Source: Chryseobacterium cucumeris (GTDB lineage: Bacteria > Bacteroidota > Bacteroidia > Flavobacteriales > Weeksellaceae). From it: a stretch of DNA of 64,000 nucleotides. A program made the position numbers and the translations under genes. This document shows, piece after piece, positions 24,815 to 32,862 of this stretch. Numbering within the stretch: the first letter of the stretch is position 1; the number at the start of each line of letters is the position of its first letter. The notes beneath the pieces were generated by a model that was given only the letters and a program-made list of their open reading frames with translations, did not search any database and was not told the origin of the DNA. Location: the NCBI RefSeq assembly GCF_016775705.1, contig NZ_CP068760.1, positions 4,030,001-4,094,000 on the forward strand. The letters are read 5' to 3'.

Positions 24815-25984
24815 TTGAAAGAAAAATTTCTTAAAATACTATTAAACCCTAAATATATATTTGGGGTTTATCTTATTATATCCGTTGTTACAGCAATTTC
24901 CAAATACCTGAGAGGAGATTATGCGATCAATAATTATCTGATTTTTAAAAATGTATTCTTTAATACCATTCATCAGAAAAACTTATTTATCCATTATCCT
25001 GATCTTTATTTTGATCTGAATCATTATGGTGTATTTTTCAGTGCATTGATCGCGCCGTTTGCCATGATGCCGGATTGGCTGGGAATCTCACTCTGGAATA
25101 TTGCCAATACTTTCATCTTTATCTACGGAATTTATAAACTGCCGTTTTCAGACAGCAAGAAAGCGATTTTCGGGCTGCTTTGTCTTCAGGAATACATTAC
25201 AGCAGCATTAAGTCTTCAGTTTAATGTAGCGTTGACAGGACTTTTGCTGTTATCCGCAGTATATATTTACGAAAGAAAAGAAGTAAAATCTGTAACCGCA
25301 ATTTTAATTGGAGTATTTGTGAAAATCTACGGGATTGTTGGATTGACACAGTTTTTCTTTATTAAAAACAAAACTAAATTTATTCTTTCAGGAGTTGTTA
25401 TTGCCCTATTATTTTTCGTGCTTCCTATGGTGTATTCAAGCCCGCAGTTTGTGATTCAGTGCTACTCAGACTGGTTTCAGTCTATTGTAGAGAAGAATAA
25501 TGAAAATCAGGTTCTTGGAAATATGCAGGACATCTCTTTAATGGGCTTTGTAAGAAGAATTTTGGGAGATGCATCTATTTCAAATCTTGTATTTTTAGCA
25601 GGCGGACTACCACTTTTTGCTTTGCCTTACATCAGAATTAAACAGTATAAACACTACGCATTCCAACTGATGATTCTGGCTTCAACATTACTGTTTTTGG
25701 TATTGTTCAGTTCCAGTTCAGAATCTCCTACGTATATTATTGCGGTGGTAGGAGTGCTGATCTGGTTTTTCCTTCAGAAAGAAAGAACACCATTGATCAT
25801 TGGATTGTTGATTTTTGTTATTATTTTTACCTGTTTCTCAACTTCGGATCTTTTCCCGAAATTTGTAAAAGAGAATTATATTATCAAATATTCTTTAAAA
25901 GCCGTACCTTGTATTGTGATCTGGTTGAGAGTAACTTATGAACTTCTGACTAAAGATTTTGAGAAAAATTACAGCCTGAATTAA
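24815..25984 (+). CDS. GT87-like polyprenol-dependent glycosyltransferase (DUF2029 type)
   Basis: A 389-residue polytopic membrane protein with about ten hydrophobic segments. It has a long first external loop containing the HYPDLYFDLNHYGVFFSALI region, as in GT87/DUF2029 mannosyl- or arabinofuranosyl-transferases of the GT-C fold. The start is TTG at 24815 (translated MKEKFLKILLNPKYIFGV); no in-frame ATG occurs before residue about 84, so a non-AUG start is very likely. It follows dapD by 29 bp and heads the four-gene glycan cluster, so it probably transfers a sugar from a polyprenyl-phosphate donor such as the neighbouring GT2 enzyme could make. That link is inference. Confidence 0.75.
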   Translation: MKEKFLKILLNPKYIFGVYLIISVVTAISKYLRGDYAINNYLIFKNVFFNTIHQKNLFIHYPDLYFDLNHYGVFFSALIAPFAMMPDWLGISLWNIANTFIFIYGIYKLPFSDSKKAIFGLLCLQEYITAALSLQFNVALTGLLLLSAVYIYERKEVKSVTAILIGVFVKIYGIVGLTQFFFIKNKTKFILSGVVIALLFFVLPMVYSSPQFVIQCYSDWFQSIVEKNNENQVLGNMQDISLMGFVRRILGDASISNLVFLAGGLPLFALPYIRIKQYKHYAFQLMILASTLLFLVLFSSSSESPTYIIAVVGVLIWFFLQKERTPLIIGLLIFVIIFTCFSTSDLFPKFVKENYIIKYSLKAVPCIVIWLRVTYELLTKDFEKNYSLN

Positions 25985-25989
25985 TACAT

Positions 25990-26919
25990 ATGAAGAAAAT
26001 TTCAATTGTAATTCCCGCCTATAACGAAGAAGGAAATGTCGCAATGATTCATCAGAAAATTAAAGAAGTTTTTGATGGCTTAAGAAATTACGACTTTGAA
26101 ATCATATTTGTCAATGATGGCAGCAGAGATAATACCCAGCAAAAATTAGAAGAACTTTCCAGTCAGTATGATGAAGTGAAATTCATCGAATTTTCCCGTA
26201 ATTTCGGACACCAGCCGGCTGTAAAGGCAGGTATGGACAATGCCCACGGAAATGCAGTCATTTCTATGGATGGAGATCTTCAGCATCCGCCGGCGCTTAT
26301 TCCGGAAATGATTCAGAAATGGGAAGAAGGCTATGATGTCGTTTTTACCTTTAGAACGTATCCTAAGGAGATTTCTTTTTTTAAAAGAAAAACATCAGAC
26401 TTATTTTACAAGCTTTTATCAAGCCTTTCAGATGTTAACTTAACAAAAGGCGGCGGCTCAGATTTCAGACTATTGGATGCCAGTGCAGTTGAAGTGATGA
26501 GAAATTTTAATGAAGACGATCTGTTCCTTAGAGGATTAACGAGCTGGATGGGTTTCAAACAAACAGGAATCGATTTTACTGCAGCAGAAAGACTATCAGG
26601 GAAAAGCAGTTACAATCTTAAAAAAATGTTTACTTTTGCCTTTACGGGAATCACTGCTTTCAGTGTAAAACCCCTTTATCTGGCAGCATATCTGGGCTTT
26701 TTATTCTCAGCGCTTTCAGTAATCGGATATGGAGCCTACGTAATTCATTCATTTATTGCCAAAACAGAGATTTCCGGTTGGGCATCTTTGATTATGACCA
26801 TTGTTTTCTTTGGAGGACTTCAGCTGATTATCCTTGGTATCATGGGAATTTATTTGGGTAAAATATTTAAACAGGTGAAAGACAGACCTAATTATATTAT
26901 TAAAAACAAAAATTTTTAA
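25990..26919 (+). CDS. family 2 glycosyltransferase, polyprenyl-phosphate type
   Basis: This 309-residue GT2 enzyme resembles GtrB/ArnC/dolichyl-phosphate-mannose synthase. The GT-A domain has VIPAYNEEGN, FVNDGSRDNT and the metal-binding DGDLQHPP, then a TYPKEISFFKRK segment. Two transmembrane helices at the C-terminus (about 230-295) anchor it, as in ArnC-like enzymes. The expected reaction is sugar transfer from a nucleotide sugar to undecaprenyl phosphate. It starts 6 bp after the GT87 gene and ends 1 bp before the deacetylase gene, so the cluster is one operon. Confidence 0.9.
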   Translation: MKKISIVIPAYNEEGNVAMIHQKIKEVFDGLRNYDFEIIFVNDGSRDNTQQKLEELSSQYDEVKFIEFSRNFGHQPAVKAGMDNAHGNAVISMDGDLQHPPALIPEMIQKWEEGYDVVFTFRTYPKEISFFKRKTSDLFYKLLSSLSDVNLTKGGGSDFRLLDASAVEVMRNFNEDDLFLRGLTSWMGFKQTGIDFTAAERLSGKSSYNLKKMFTFAFTGITAFSVKPLYLAAYLGFLFSALSVIGYGAYVIHSFIAKTEISGWASLIMTIVFFGGLQLIILGIMGIYLGKIFKQVKDRPNYIIKNKNF

Positions 26920-26920
26920 A

Positions 26921-27697
26921 ATGGTTTTATTGAGTTTTGACATTGAAGAATTTGATATGCCATTAGAATATAAGGGTGAAATTCCCTTTGAAAAGCAGAT
27001 TTCAATTTCACAGACAGGATTGGAGAGAATCCTCAATATCCTTAAAAAACATAATGCCAAAGCTACCTTTTTTTCCACGGTAGTTTTTGCAGAAAACAGC
27101 AAGCACCTTATTGAAAGGTTGCTACATGAAGGTCATGAGCTGGCCTCTCACACCTGGTTTCATTCAGAATTTGAAGACAAGCACCTGAAAGAATCAAGAG
27201 AAAGGCTGGAAGAGTTATTTTCGACAAAGGTGACCGGATTAAGAATGCCGAGAATGATGCCTGTAGACGAAAAAGAAGTGGAAAGAGCAGGATATTCTTA
27301 TAATTCTTCTATCAATCCTACGTTTTTGCCTGGAAGATATAATAATTTAAAAGTATCCAGAACCTATTTCAAAGAAGGAAATGTGACTCAGGTGCCGGCT
27401 TCGGTTTCTCCTAACTTCAGGATTCCTTTGTTTTGGTTAAGCTTTCACAATTTCCCTTTGTTTTTCTACAAAAAACTGGCTTCGGATTGTCTGAAAAAAG
27501 ATCAATATCTGAACATTTATTTCCATCCCTGGGAATTTGCAGAAATTAAAGATGATACCTTTAAACTTCCTGGATTTACGGTAAAAAACTCAGGAAAAGA
27601 GATGGTGGAAAGGTTTGATTCGTTTGTAGGCTGGCTGAAAGAAAAAGGCCATACATTTGGCACATTTCAGGAATTTCAAAAACAGATCCAACGATGA
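26921..27697 (+). CDS. polysaccharide deacetylase family protein
   Basis: This 258-residue NodB-fold enzyme has the first catalytic motif LLSFDIEEFD (Asp pair region), the metal-binding EGHELASHTWFH (HxxxH), the TGLRMPRMMPVD loop in place of the usual RxPY motif, and a C-terminal IYFHPWEFAE as in the DUF3473-type polysaccharide deacetylases. It probably deacetylates an N-acetylated sugar in the glycan made by this cluster. No signal peptide is seen, so it may act in the cytoplasm on a lipid-linked or nucleotide-linked sugar. Its stop overlaps the start of the next gene by 4 bp. Confidence 0.88.
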   Translation: MVLLSFDIEEFDMPLEYKGEIPFEKQISISQTGLERILNILKKHNAKATFFSTVVFAENSKHLIERLLHEGHELASHTWFHSEFEDKHLKESRERLEELFSTKVTGLRMPRMMPVDEKEVERAGYSYNSSINPTFLPGRYNNLKVSRTYFKEGNVTQVPASVSPNFRIPLFWLSFHNFPLFFYKKLASDCLKKDQYLNIYFHPWEFAEIKDDTFKLPGFTVKNSGKEMVERFDSFVGWLKEKGHTFGTFQEFQKQIQR

Positions 27698-28791
27698 AGA
27701 TTGCCTTTGATGCCAAACGGTTTTTCCACAATACATCCGGCCTGGGAAACTATTCGAGAGATCTTGTAAGAATTCTTTCCGAATATGAACCGGAGAATGA
27801 ATATCTGTTATTGAACAAAAATAAGTCCGAGAGAGGGAAAGATATTCTGGAACGCCCGAATGTTCACTTTATTGAAACCTCAAAAGGAAACTTTTCACGT
27901 CAGCTGAAAATGGGTAAAGATGCCCAGAAGCAGGACTCAGATATTTTCCATGGATTATCGGGTGAACTTCCTTTAAAATGGGATTCAAAACCTATAAAAA
28001 AGGTCGTTACCATTCATGATCTGATCTTCGTAAGATATCCGCAGTATTATTCTTTTTTTGACAGGAAAATCCATTTCTGGAAATTCAAAAAAGCAGTTGA
28101 TACCGCTGATAAAATCATTGCGATTTCGGAACAGACCAAAAGAGATATTATTCAGTATTTAAAAGTTTCTGAAACTAAAATTGAAGTCATTTATCAGGGC
28201 TGTCATCATGCTTTTAAAGAACAGCAGTCTCCGGAATTGATGAAAGCTGTCAAAGAGAAATTTAAGCTTCCCGAAAGGTTTGTACTGAATGTTGGAACCA
28301 TCGAAGACCGCAAAAATCTTCTGAATGTTGTAAAAGCGATCAACGGTACAGAAATTCCATTGGTTGTGGTGGGACGAAAAACCGGATACTATCAGAAAAT
28401 AGAACGCTTTCTGAAAAGAAACAAAATGGAAAAACAGGTGCTTTTCCTTGAAGGCGTTTCTATGGATGAGCTGGCCTGTCTCTATAAACTGGCAGATATT
28501 TTTGTTTATCCTAGCTTCTTTGAAGGCTTTGGAATCCCTGTCATTGAGGCACTTTTCTCGAAAACTGTTGTCGTTACTAGCAATACCAGCTGTCTGCCGG
28601 AAGCGGGAGGAAAAGACTCTGTGTACATCAATCCGGACAATGATCTCGATATTCGCGCCAAACTTAAATTTCTCTGGGAAAATGAATCCGAGAGAAAACG
28701 CCGTGAAGAAAAGGGTTTCGAGTTTGTTCAGAAGTTTAATGACGAACCCATTGCAAAGGAGCTGATAAATTTTTATCAAAAAATTCTCTGA
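27694..28791 (+). CDS. family 4 glycosyltransferase (GT-B)
   Basis: This 365-residue GT-B enzyme has an N-terminal MKIAFDAKRFFHNTSGLGNY, a central VVTIHDLIFVRYP and a C-terminal nucleotide-sugar domain with YPSFFEGFGIPVIEALFSK, the EX7E signature of GT4 enzymes. A retaining transferase using a nucleotide sugar such as GDP-mannose or UDP-GlcNAc is inferred. It is the last gene of the glycan operon, and its stop lies 7 bp before the -33 box of the histidine operon promoter, so the two units abut. Confidence 0.9.
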   Translation: MKIAFDAKRFFHNTSGLGNYSRDLVRILSEYEPENEYLLLNKNKSERGKDILERPNVHFIETSKGNFSRQLKMGKDAQKQDSDIFHGLSGELPLKWDSKPIKKVVTIHDLIFVRYPQYYSFFDRKIHFWKFKKAVDTADKIIAISEQTKRDIIQYLKVSETKIEVIYQGCHHAFKEQQSPELMKAVKEKFKLPERFVLNVGTIEDRKNLLNVVKAINGTEIPLVVVGRKTGYYQKIERFLKRNKMEKQVLFLEGVSMDELACLYKLADIFVYPSFFEGFGIPVIEALFSKTVVVTSNTSCLPEAGGKDSVYINPDNDLDIRAKLKFLWENESERKRREEKGFEFVQKFNDEPIAKELINFYQKIL

Positions 28792-28797
28792 AAAAAC

Positions 28798-28827
28798 TTT
28801 GCATTTTAAAAATAAATCCTACATTTG
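28798..28827 (+). promoter_or_regulatory. promoter of the histidine operon
   Basis: TTTG (28798-28801), 18 bp, then TACATTTG (28820-28827) is a near-ideal Bacteroidota promoter. It directly precedes the His leader peptide. Confidence 0.8.
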
Positions 28828-28843
28828 CATCATAATTCAAACA

Positions 28844-28894
28844 ATGAAACCAATATTTTTAGCATTACATCATTATCATCATCATCTCTGCTAG
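28844..28894 (+). CDS. hisL: histidine operon leader peptide
   Basis: The 16-residue frame MKPIFLALHHYHHHLC contains five His in six positions and ends at TAG 28892-28894. Such runs are the hallmark of his leader peptides, whose slow translation under histidine shortage stalls the ribosome and prevents termination ahead of the operon. It lies 17 bp after the promoter and is followed by mutually exclusive hairpins before hisG. Although described best in proteobacteria, the layout here is complete and visible. Confidence 0.9.
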   Translation: MKPIFLALHHYHHHLC

Positions 28895-28969
28895 ACGGAA
28901 TTGATTGATATAAGTATGTGCTAAAATCAAAAATAATTAAAACCGTCTGAGTAAATAGACGGTTTTTTT
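28893..28969 (+). terminator. histidine attenuator with antiterminator alternative
   Basis: Terminator: AAAACCGTCT (28939-28948) pairs with AGACGGTTTT (28957-28966) and a T-run follows. Antiterminator: a second AGACGG at 28893-28898 overlaps the leader stop codon and can pair with the same CCGTCT. A ribosome stalled at the His codons leaves the first AGACGG free, so the antiterminator can form; a ribosome at the stop codon covers it, so the terminator forms. The pairings are seen; the mechanism is inferred from known his attenuators. Confidence 0.85.
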
Positions 28970-29036
28970 GTTTCCTGAATTCTCCTCAGAAATTTCAACA
29001 GATCAGTTTTTATTTGCTCGGACCCAAAAAGGCAAA

Positions 29037-29894
29037 ATGAGTAAATTAAAAATTGCAATCCAAAAAAGCGGCCGGCTGTACGAAGAATCTCTTCAGCTTC
29101 TCAAAGACTGCGGAATCTTCGTCAACAACGGTAAAGACCAGCTCAAAGTTTCAGTAGATAACTTTCCGATGGAAATCATGTATCTCCGGAACTCAGACAT
29201 CCCGCAATACCTCGAAGACGGGGTGGTGGATGTGGCCATTCTTGGCGAAAATCTTCTGGTTGAAAAAGGTAAAAACATCAAAACTATCCAGAAGCTTGGT
29301 TTTTCAAAATGCCGTGTTTCACTGGCTGTTCCCAAAGAAATAGAAACTGATGAGCTCTCTTATTTTCAGGGTAAAAAAATTGCGACCTCTTATCCTAACA
29401 CCCTCAAAAACTTTTTAGAAAACCAGGGAATTGTATCAGACATTCACGTCATTTCGGGTTCTGTAGAAATAGCTCCTAATATCGGTCTGGCGGACGGAAT
29501 ATGTGATATTGTGAGTTCCGGAAGTACTCTATTTAAAAACGGATTAAGAGAAACAGTCACTTTGCTGAAATCGGAGGCAGTTTTGGCTCAAACGCCTCAA
29601 TTATCAGCTGAAAAAGAAGCCATTCTTGAAAAATTTGTATTCAGAATCAAAGCAGTTTTAAAAGCAAAAAATTCAAAATACATTCTGATGAATGTTCCCA
29701 ACGAAAAAATCCGGAAAGTAGCTGATGTTCTTCCTGTTTTAAAGAGTCCTACGGTGATCCCGCTTGCAGAAGAAGGCTGGAGCAGTATTCATTCTGTGAT
29801 TGATGAAGAGCGTTTCTGGGAAGTGATTGATGAACTGAAAGAAAATGGTGCTCAGGATATCTTAATCATTCCAATTGATAAAATGGTTATTTAA
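29037..29894 (+). CDS. hisG: ATP phosphoribosyltransferase, long form (HisG)
   Basis: HisG catalyses the first committed step of histidine synthesis, ATP plus PRPP to phosphoribosyl-ATP. I chose ATG 29037 (MSKLKIAIQKSGRLYEESLQ), giving 285 residues; an upstream frame would start inside the attenuator region. The catalytic part has AILGENLL and the PRPP loop DIVSSGSTLFKNGLRE. A C-terminal regulatory domain of about 75 residues (LMNVPNEKIRKVADVL to the end) marks the long, histidine-inhibited form that needs no HisZ. It heads the operon after the attenuator; a palindromic element separates it from hisD. Confidence 0.96.
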   Translation: MSKLKIAIQKSGRLYEESLQLLKDCGIFVNNGKDQLKVSVDNFPMEIMYLRNSDIPQYLEDGVVDVAILGENLLVEKGKNIKTIQKLGFSKCRVSLAVPKEIETDELSYFQGKKIATSYPNTLKNFLENQGIVSDIHVISGSVEIAPNIGLADGICDIVSSGSTLFKNGLRETVTLLKSEAVLAQTPQLSAEKEAILEKFVFRIKAVLKAKNSKYILMNVPNEKIRKVADVLPVLKSPTVIPLAEEGWSSIHSVIDEERFWEVIDELKENGAQDILIIPIDKMVI

Positions 29895-29922
29895 AAAAAT
29901 AAGAATGGTTAATGTTGGCCGA

Positions 29923-30086
29923 TGCAAAGACGCAATAGAATAAAAATTAAGACTGTTTTAAGACGCAAAGATTTTATCTGCGATAAAATTGAATACTGTT
30001 TAATACTCACATACTTGCTGAAAATCTAAGATTTTCTTGCGCCTTAAAAAGATATAGGAATTAAAAACTTTGCGCCTTTGCGTAAA
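29923..30086. repeat. palindromic intergenic element between hisG and hisD (copy A)
   Basis: Terminal arms TGCAAAGACGCAA and TTTGCGCCTTTGCGT are inverted copies. Inside are two hairpins, ATTTTATC-TGC-GATAAAAT and GAAAATC-TAA-GATTTTC. The same order of blocks is found after hisD (31393-31643), and a related element lies between leuC and leuD. It has no open frame; it looks like a non-autonomous MITE-like element. Confidence 0.75.
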
Positions 30087-30106
30087 AAACAATTAAAAAT
30101 AATACA

Positions 30107-31381
30107 ATGAAAATATATAGATATCCCACAAAAGACAGCTGGAAAGACTTAGTAAAACGCCCTGTTTTGGAACAGAAAGAAATTTCAGGTCTGATCACAG
30201 AAATATTTGCAGAAGTTGAAAAAAATGGTGATAAAGCTTTAATAGAATTCAACAAAAAGTTTGATAAAGCAGAAACCTCAATCTTAAAAGTTTCTGAAAT
30301 TGAGATCAAGGAAGCAGAAAATCAGATTCAAGATGAATTAAAGCAAGCCATTCAACAGGCGAAGGAGAATATTTCAACATTTCACGCCTCTCAGAAACAG
30401 GAGATTCAAAAAATTGAAACAACAAAAGGAGTGGTTTGCTGGCGTGAAAACCGTGCGGTAGAAAGAGTCGGGATTTATATTCCGGGAGGAACAGCACCTT
30501 TATTTTCTACTGTTTTGATGCTTGCAGTTCCTGCCAATCTTGCCGGATGTAAAGAAATAGTTCTTTGTACGCCGCCGGATCAAGATGGGAATATTAATCC
30601 TGCGATCCTGTATGCAGCAAAGCTTTGCGGTGTTTCAGAAATCTTTAAAACAGGTGGGGCGCAGGCTGTTGCAGCGATGACTTTTGGAACAGAGAGTATT
30701 CCGGCTGTCAATAAGATCTTCGGTCCTGGAAACCAGTTTGTTGTAGCGGCTAAAGAATATGCACAACGGTATGGAGTAGCTATTGATATGCCTGCCGGAC
30801 CAAGTGAAGTTCTTGTGATTGCAGATGAACAGGCTGTTCCTGAATTCTGTGCTGCAGATCTTCTTTCACAGGCAGAACATGGAAGCGACAGTCAGGTAGT
30901 TTTTATCACTACAGATCTTAAAGTTTTTAATGAAACAATAAGTGCTGTTGAGCAGCAAATCAAAGAATTACCAAGAAATGAATTTGCGGCCCAAGCCTTG
31001 GAAAACAGTTCTTTCATTTTGATCAATACCCTGAAAGAAGCTCTTGAGTTCAGCAATCTTTATGCTCCTGAACACCTTATTCTGGCCATCAATGATTTTG
31101 AAAAATATATACCGGAGGTTCAGAATGCAGGTTCGGTTTTCCTCGGAAATTACTCCTGTGAAAGTGCCGGAGACTATGCCAGCGGAACCAATCACACGCT
31201 TCCTACCAATGGTTATGCAAAGAATTACAGTGGCGTATCCCTGGATAGTTTTGTGAAGAAAATAACATTTCAGCAACTTTCCAGAGAAGGACTTCAAAAT
31301 TTGGGAAAAACCATAGAGCTCATGGCTGAAGCAGAAGGTTTGTTTGCTCACAAAAATGCAGTTTCGATAAGATTGAAATAA
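30107..31381 (+). CDS. hisD: histidinol dehydrogenase HisD
   Basis: HisD oxidises L-histidinol to L-histidine in two NAD-dependent steps; it is a zinc enzyme. The 424-residue protein shows the family signatures VERVGIYIPGGTAPLFSTVL, KIFGPGNQFVVAAKEYAQ, MPAGPSEVLVIADE, DLLSQAEHGSDSQ (zinc ligand His) and CESAGDYASGTNHTLPT. The length is normal. It is separated from hisG by a 164-bp palindromic element and from hisC by about 450 bp of further repeats, yet no terminator with a clear T-run interrupts the series, so cotranscription is likely. Confidence 0.97.
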   Translation: MKIYRYPTKDSWKDLVKRPVLEQKEISGLITEIFAEVEKNGDKALIEFNKKFDKAETSILKVSEIEIKEAENQIQDELKQAIQQAKENISTFHASQKQEIQKIETTKGVVCWRENRAVERVGIYIPGGTAPLFSTVLMLAVPANLAGCKEIVLCTPPDQDGNINPAILYAAKLCGVSEIFKTGGAQAVAAMTFGTESIPAVNKIFGPGNQFVVAAKEYAQRYGVAIDMPAGPSEVLVIADEQAVPEFCAADLLSQAEHGSDSQVVFITTDLKVFNETISAVEQQIKELPRNEFAAQALENSSFILINTLKEALEFSNLYAPEHLILAINDFEKYIPEVQNAGSVFLGNYSCESAGDYASGTNHTLPTNGYAKNYSGVSLDSFVKKITFQQLSREGLQNLGKTIELMAEAEGLFAHKNAVSIRLK

Positions 31382-31392
31382 TAAATTGTTGG

Positions 31393-31643
31393 AAAACGCA
31401 AAGACGCAAGAGAATTATAATGAAAACCCTTTTTAAGACGAAAGGATTTTATCTCCGATAAAATTGAATGCCAAATATTTTGATCTCTCACAGATTCTCC
31501 AAATGAAGAAGACAAATATAAAAATCTGTGAAATTTATGAAATCTGTGGAAAAAAATAATGACACATCACTTGCTGAAAATCTTTGATTTTCTTGCGCCT
31601 TGAAGAAACATAAAGATTAAAAAACTTTGCGCCCTTGCGTTTA
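31393..31643. repeat. palindromic intergenic element after hisD (copy B, with nested insert)
   Basis: This has the same outer arms (AACGCAAAGACGCAAG and TTTGCGCCCTTGCGTT) and inner hairpins (ATTTTATC/GATAAAAT and GAAAATC/GATTTTC) as copy A. It is about 87 bp longer. The extra DNA, around 31480-31565, contains CACAGATT ... AATCTGTG and a second ATCTGTGG, so a different repeat seems inserted inside. Together with the element at 31659-31790 it fills the 453-bp hisD-hisC gap, which has no gene. Confidence 0.7.
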
Positions 31644-31658
31644 CCCAAAAAAGAATTT

Positions 31659-31790
31659 AAACCATTAAGAAAAATGAAACTTTTAAGTAAAATTAAGATT
31701 CAAATACATTTGAATTTAGCTCAATGTTTAATAAAGACCGGAAGATATCTTCTTCATTATTCTTAATAACTTAATTCAGCTTAATGGTTT
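31659..31790. repeat. inverted-repeat element AAACCATTAAG ... CTTAATGGTTT before hisC
   Basis: Perfect 11-bp terminal inverted repeats lie at 31659-31669 and 31780-31790 around 110 bp without an open frame. A related element with the same left end is at 51048-51164. This size and structure fit a small miniature element. Confidence 0.6.
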
Positions 31791-31834
31791 AAAAACGATT
31801 TTATATTAATTTTTTTATAAAGAAAGTCAATACA

Positions 31835-32860
31835 ATGAAAAACAACAGTATCAAAACACTCGTAAGAGAAAATATATTACAATTACAGCCATACATCAGT
31901 TTCAGGGATCACAATGAATTTAATGCTCCGGTAATGCTGGATGCGAATGAAAGCCCTTTTGGAGAATGCAACCGTTACCCTGATTCTACCCAGAAAAAGC
32001 TTAAAAGAAAGCTTGCAGGGATTAAAAAAGTTGCACCTTCACAGATCGCCATAGGAAACGGAAGTGATGAGCTGATAGATCTTATCATTAAAATTTTTTG
32101 CGAGCCTAAAAAAGATGCCATTCTGATGATGAATCCGTCCTTTGCGATGTACGGTTTCTATGCAGCAATCAATGAAAATAAAATTCTGAGACTGGATCTG
32201 GATGAAAACTTTGAAATCGTTAAAAATGATTTTTTAAAAACAGCAGAAGATCCTTCACTGAAGATTTTCTTTTTATGCTCGCCCAATAATCCTACGGGAA
32301 ACAGTGTGGATGATATTGAATTTTATATTCAGAATTTCAGCGGAATTGTAGTGGTAGATGAAGCGTATATCGAATTCTCTGGTAAAAAATCAAGTCTTGA
32401 GTTGTTGGAAAAATATTCTAACCTGATTGTGCTGCAAACCTTCTCTAAAGCATGGGGAATTGCCGGAGCAAGAGTAGGTATGGCATATGCATCTGAAGAA
32501 ATTATCAGTCTTATTAATACGGTAAAAGCACCTTATAATGTGAATGTTTTGAGCCAGGAATTGATTTTAAAGACTCTGGCGGAAGAAAACAGACTTCAGG
32601 AGAACGTAAGTCGTATTCTGGAAGAAAGAACATGGCTGAAACAGCAGTTTGAAGGAATTCAATGTATTTCAGAAGTCTTTTCAACAGATGCCAATTTCTT
32701 TCTGATCAGAATGGAAAATGTTGATAATGTCTATGCAAAAATGCTGGAAGAGGAAGTTTTAACCAGCAGAAGAGATCCGGCCATTCCGGGATGTATCAGG
32801 ATTAATGTGGGAAACCGTGCCGAAAATGAAAAATTAATTAATCTTTTAAAAAGTATCTAA
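31835..32860 (+). CDS. hisC: histidinol-phosphate aminotransferase HisC
   Basis: This PLP fold-I aminotransferase converts imidazole-acetol phosphate to histidinol phosphate. The 341-residue protein shows LDANESPFGECNRYPD at the N-terminus, the FLCSPNNPTGN loop, VVDEAYIEF with the PLP aspartate, and the PLP lysine in LQTFSKAWGIAGARVGMA. It ends 2 bp before hisB, which begins an uninterrupted series of close or overlapping genes. Confidence 0.96.
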   Translation: MKNNSIKTLVRENILQLQPYISFRDHNEFNAPVMLDANESPFGECNRYPDSTQKKLKRKLAGIKKVAPSQIAIGNGSDELIDLIIKIFCEPKKDAILMMNPSFAMYGFYAAINENKILRLDLDENFEIVKNDFLKTAEDPSLKIFFLCSPNNPTGNSVDDIEFYIQNFSGIVVVDEAYIEFSGKKSSLELLEKYSNLIVLQTFSKAWGIAGARVGMAYASEEIISLINTVKAPYNVNVLSQELILKTLAEENRLQENVSRILEERTWLKQQFEGIQCISEVFSTDANFFLIRMENVDNVYAKMLEEEVLTSRRDPAIPGCIRINVGNRAENEKLINLLKSI

Positions 32861-32862
32861 CA

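Noticed and set aside
28860..28894. CAT repeats in the leader considered as a simple-sequence repeat or short CRISPR-like unit
   Set aside because: They are His codons of the leader peptide, in frame with a start and stop; no spacer structure exists.
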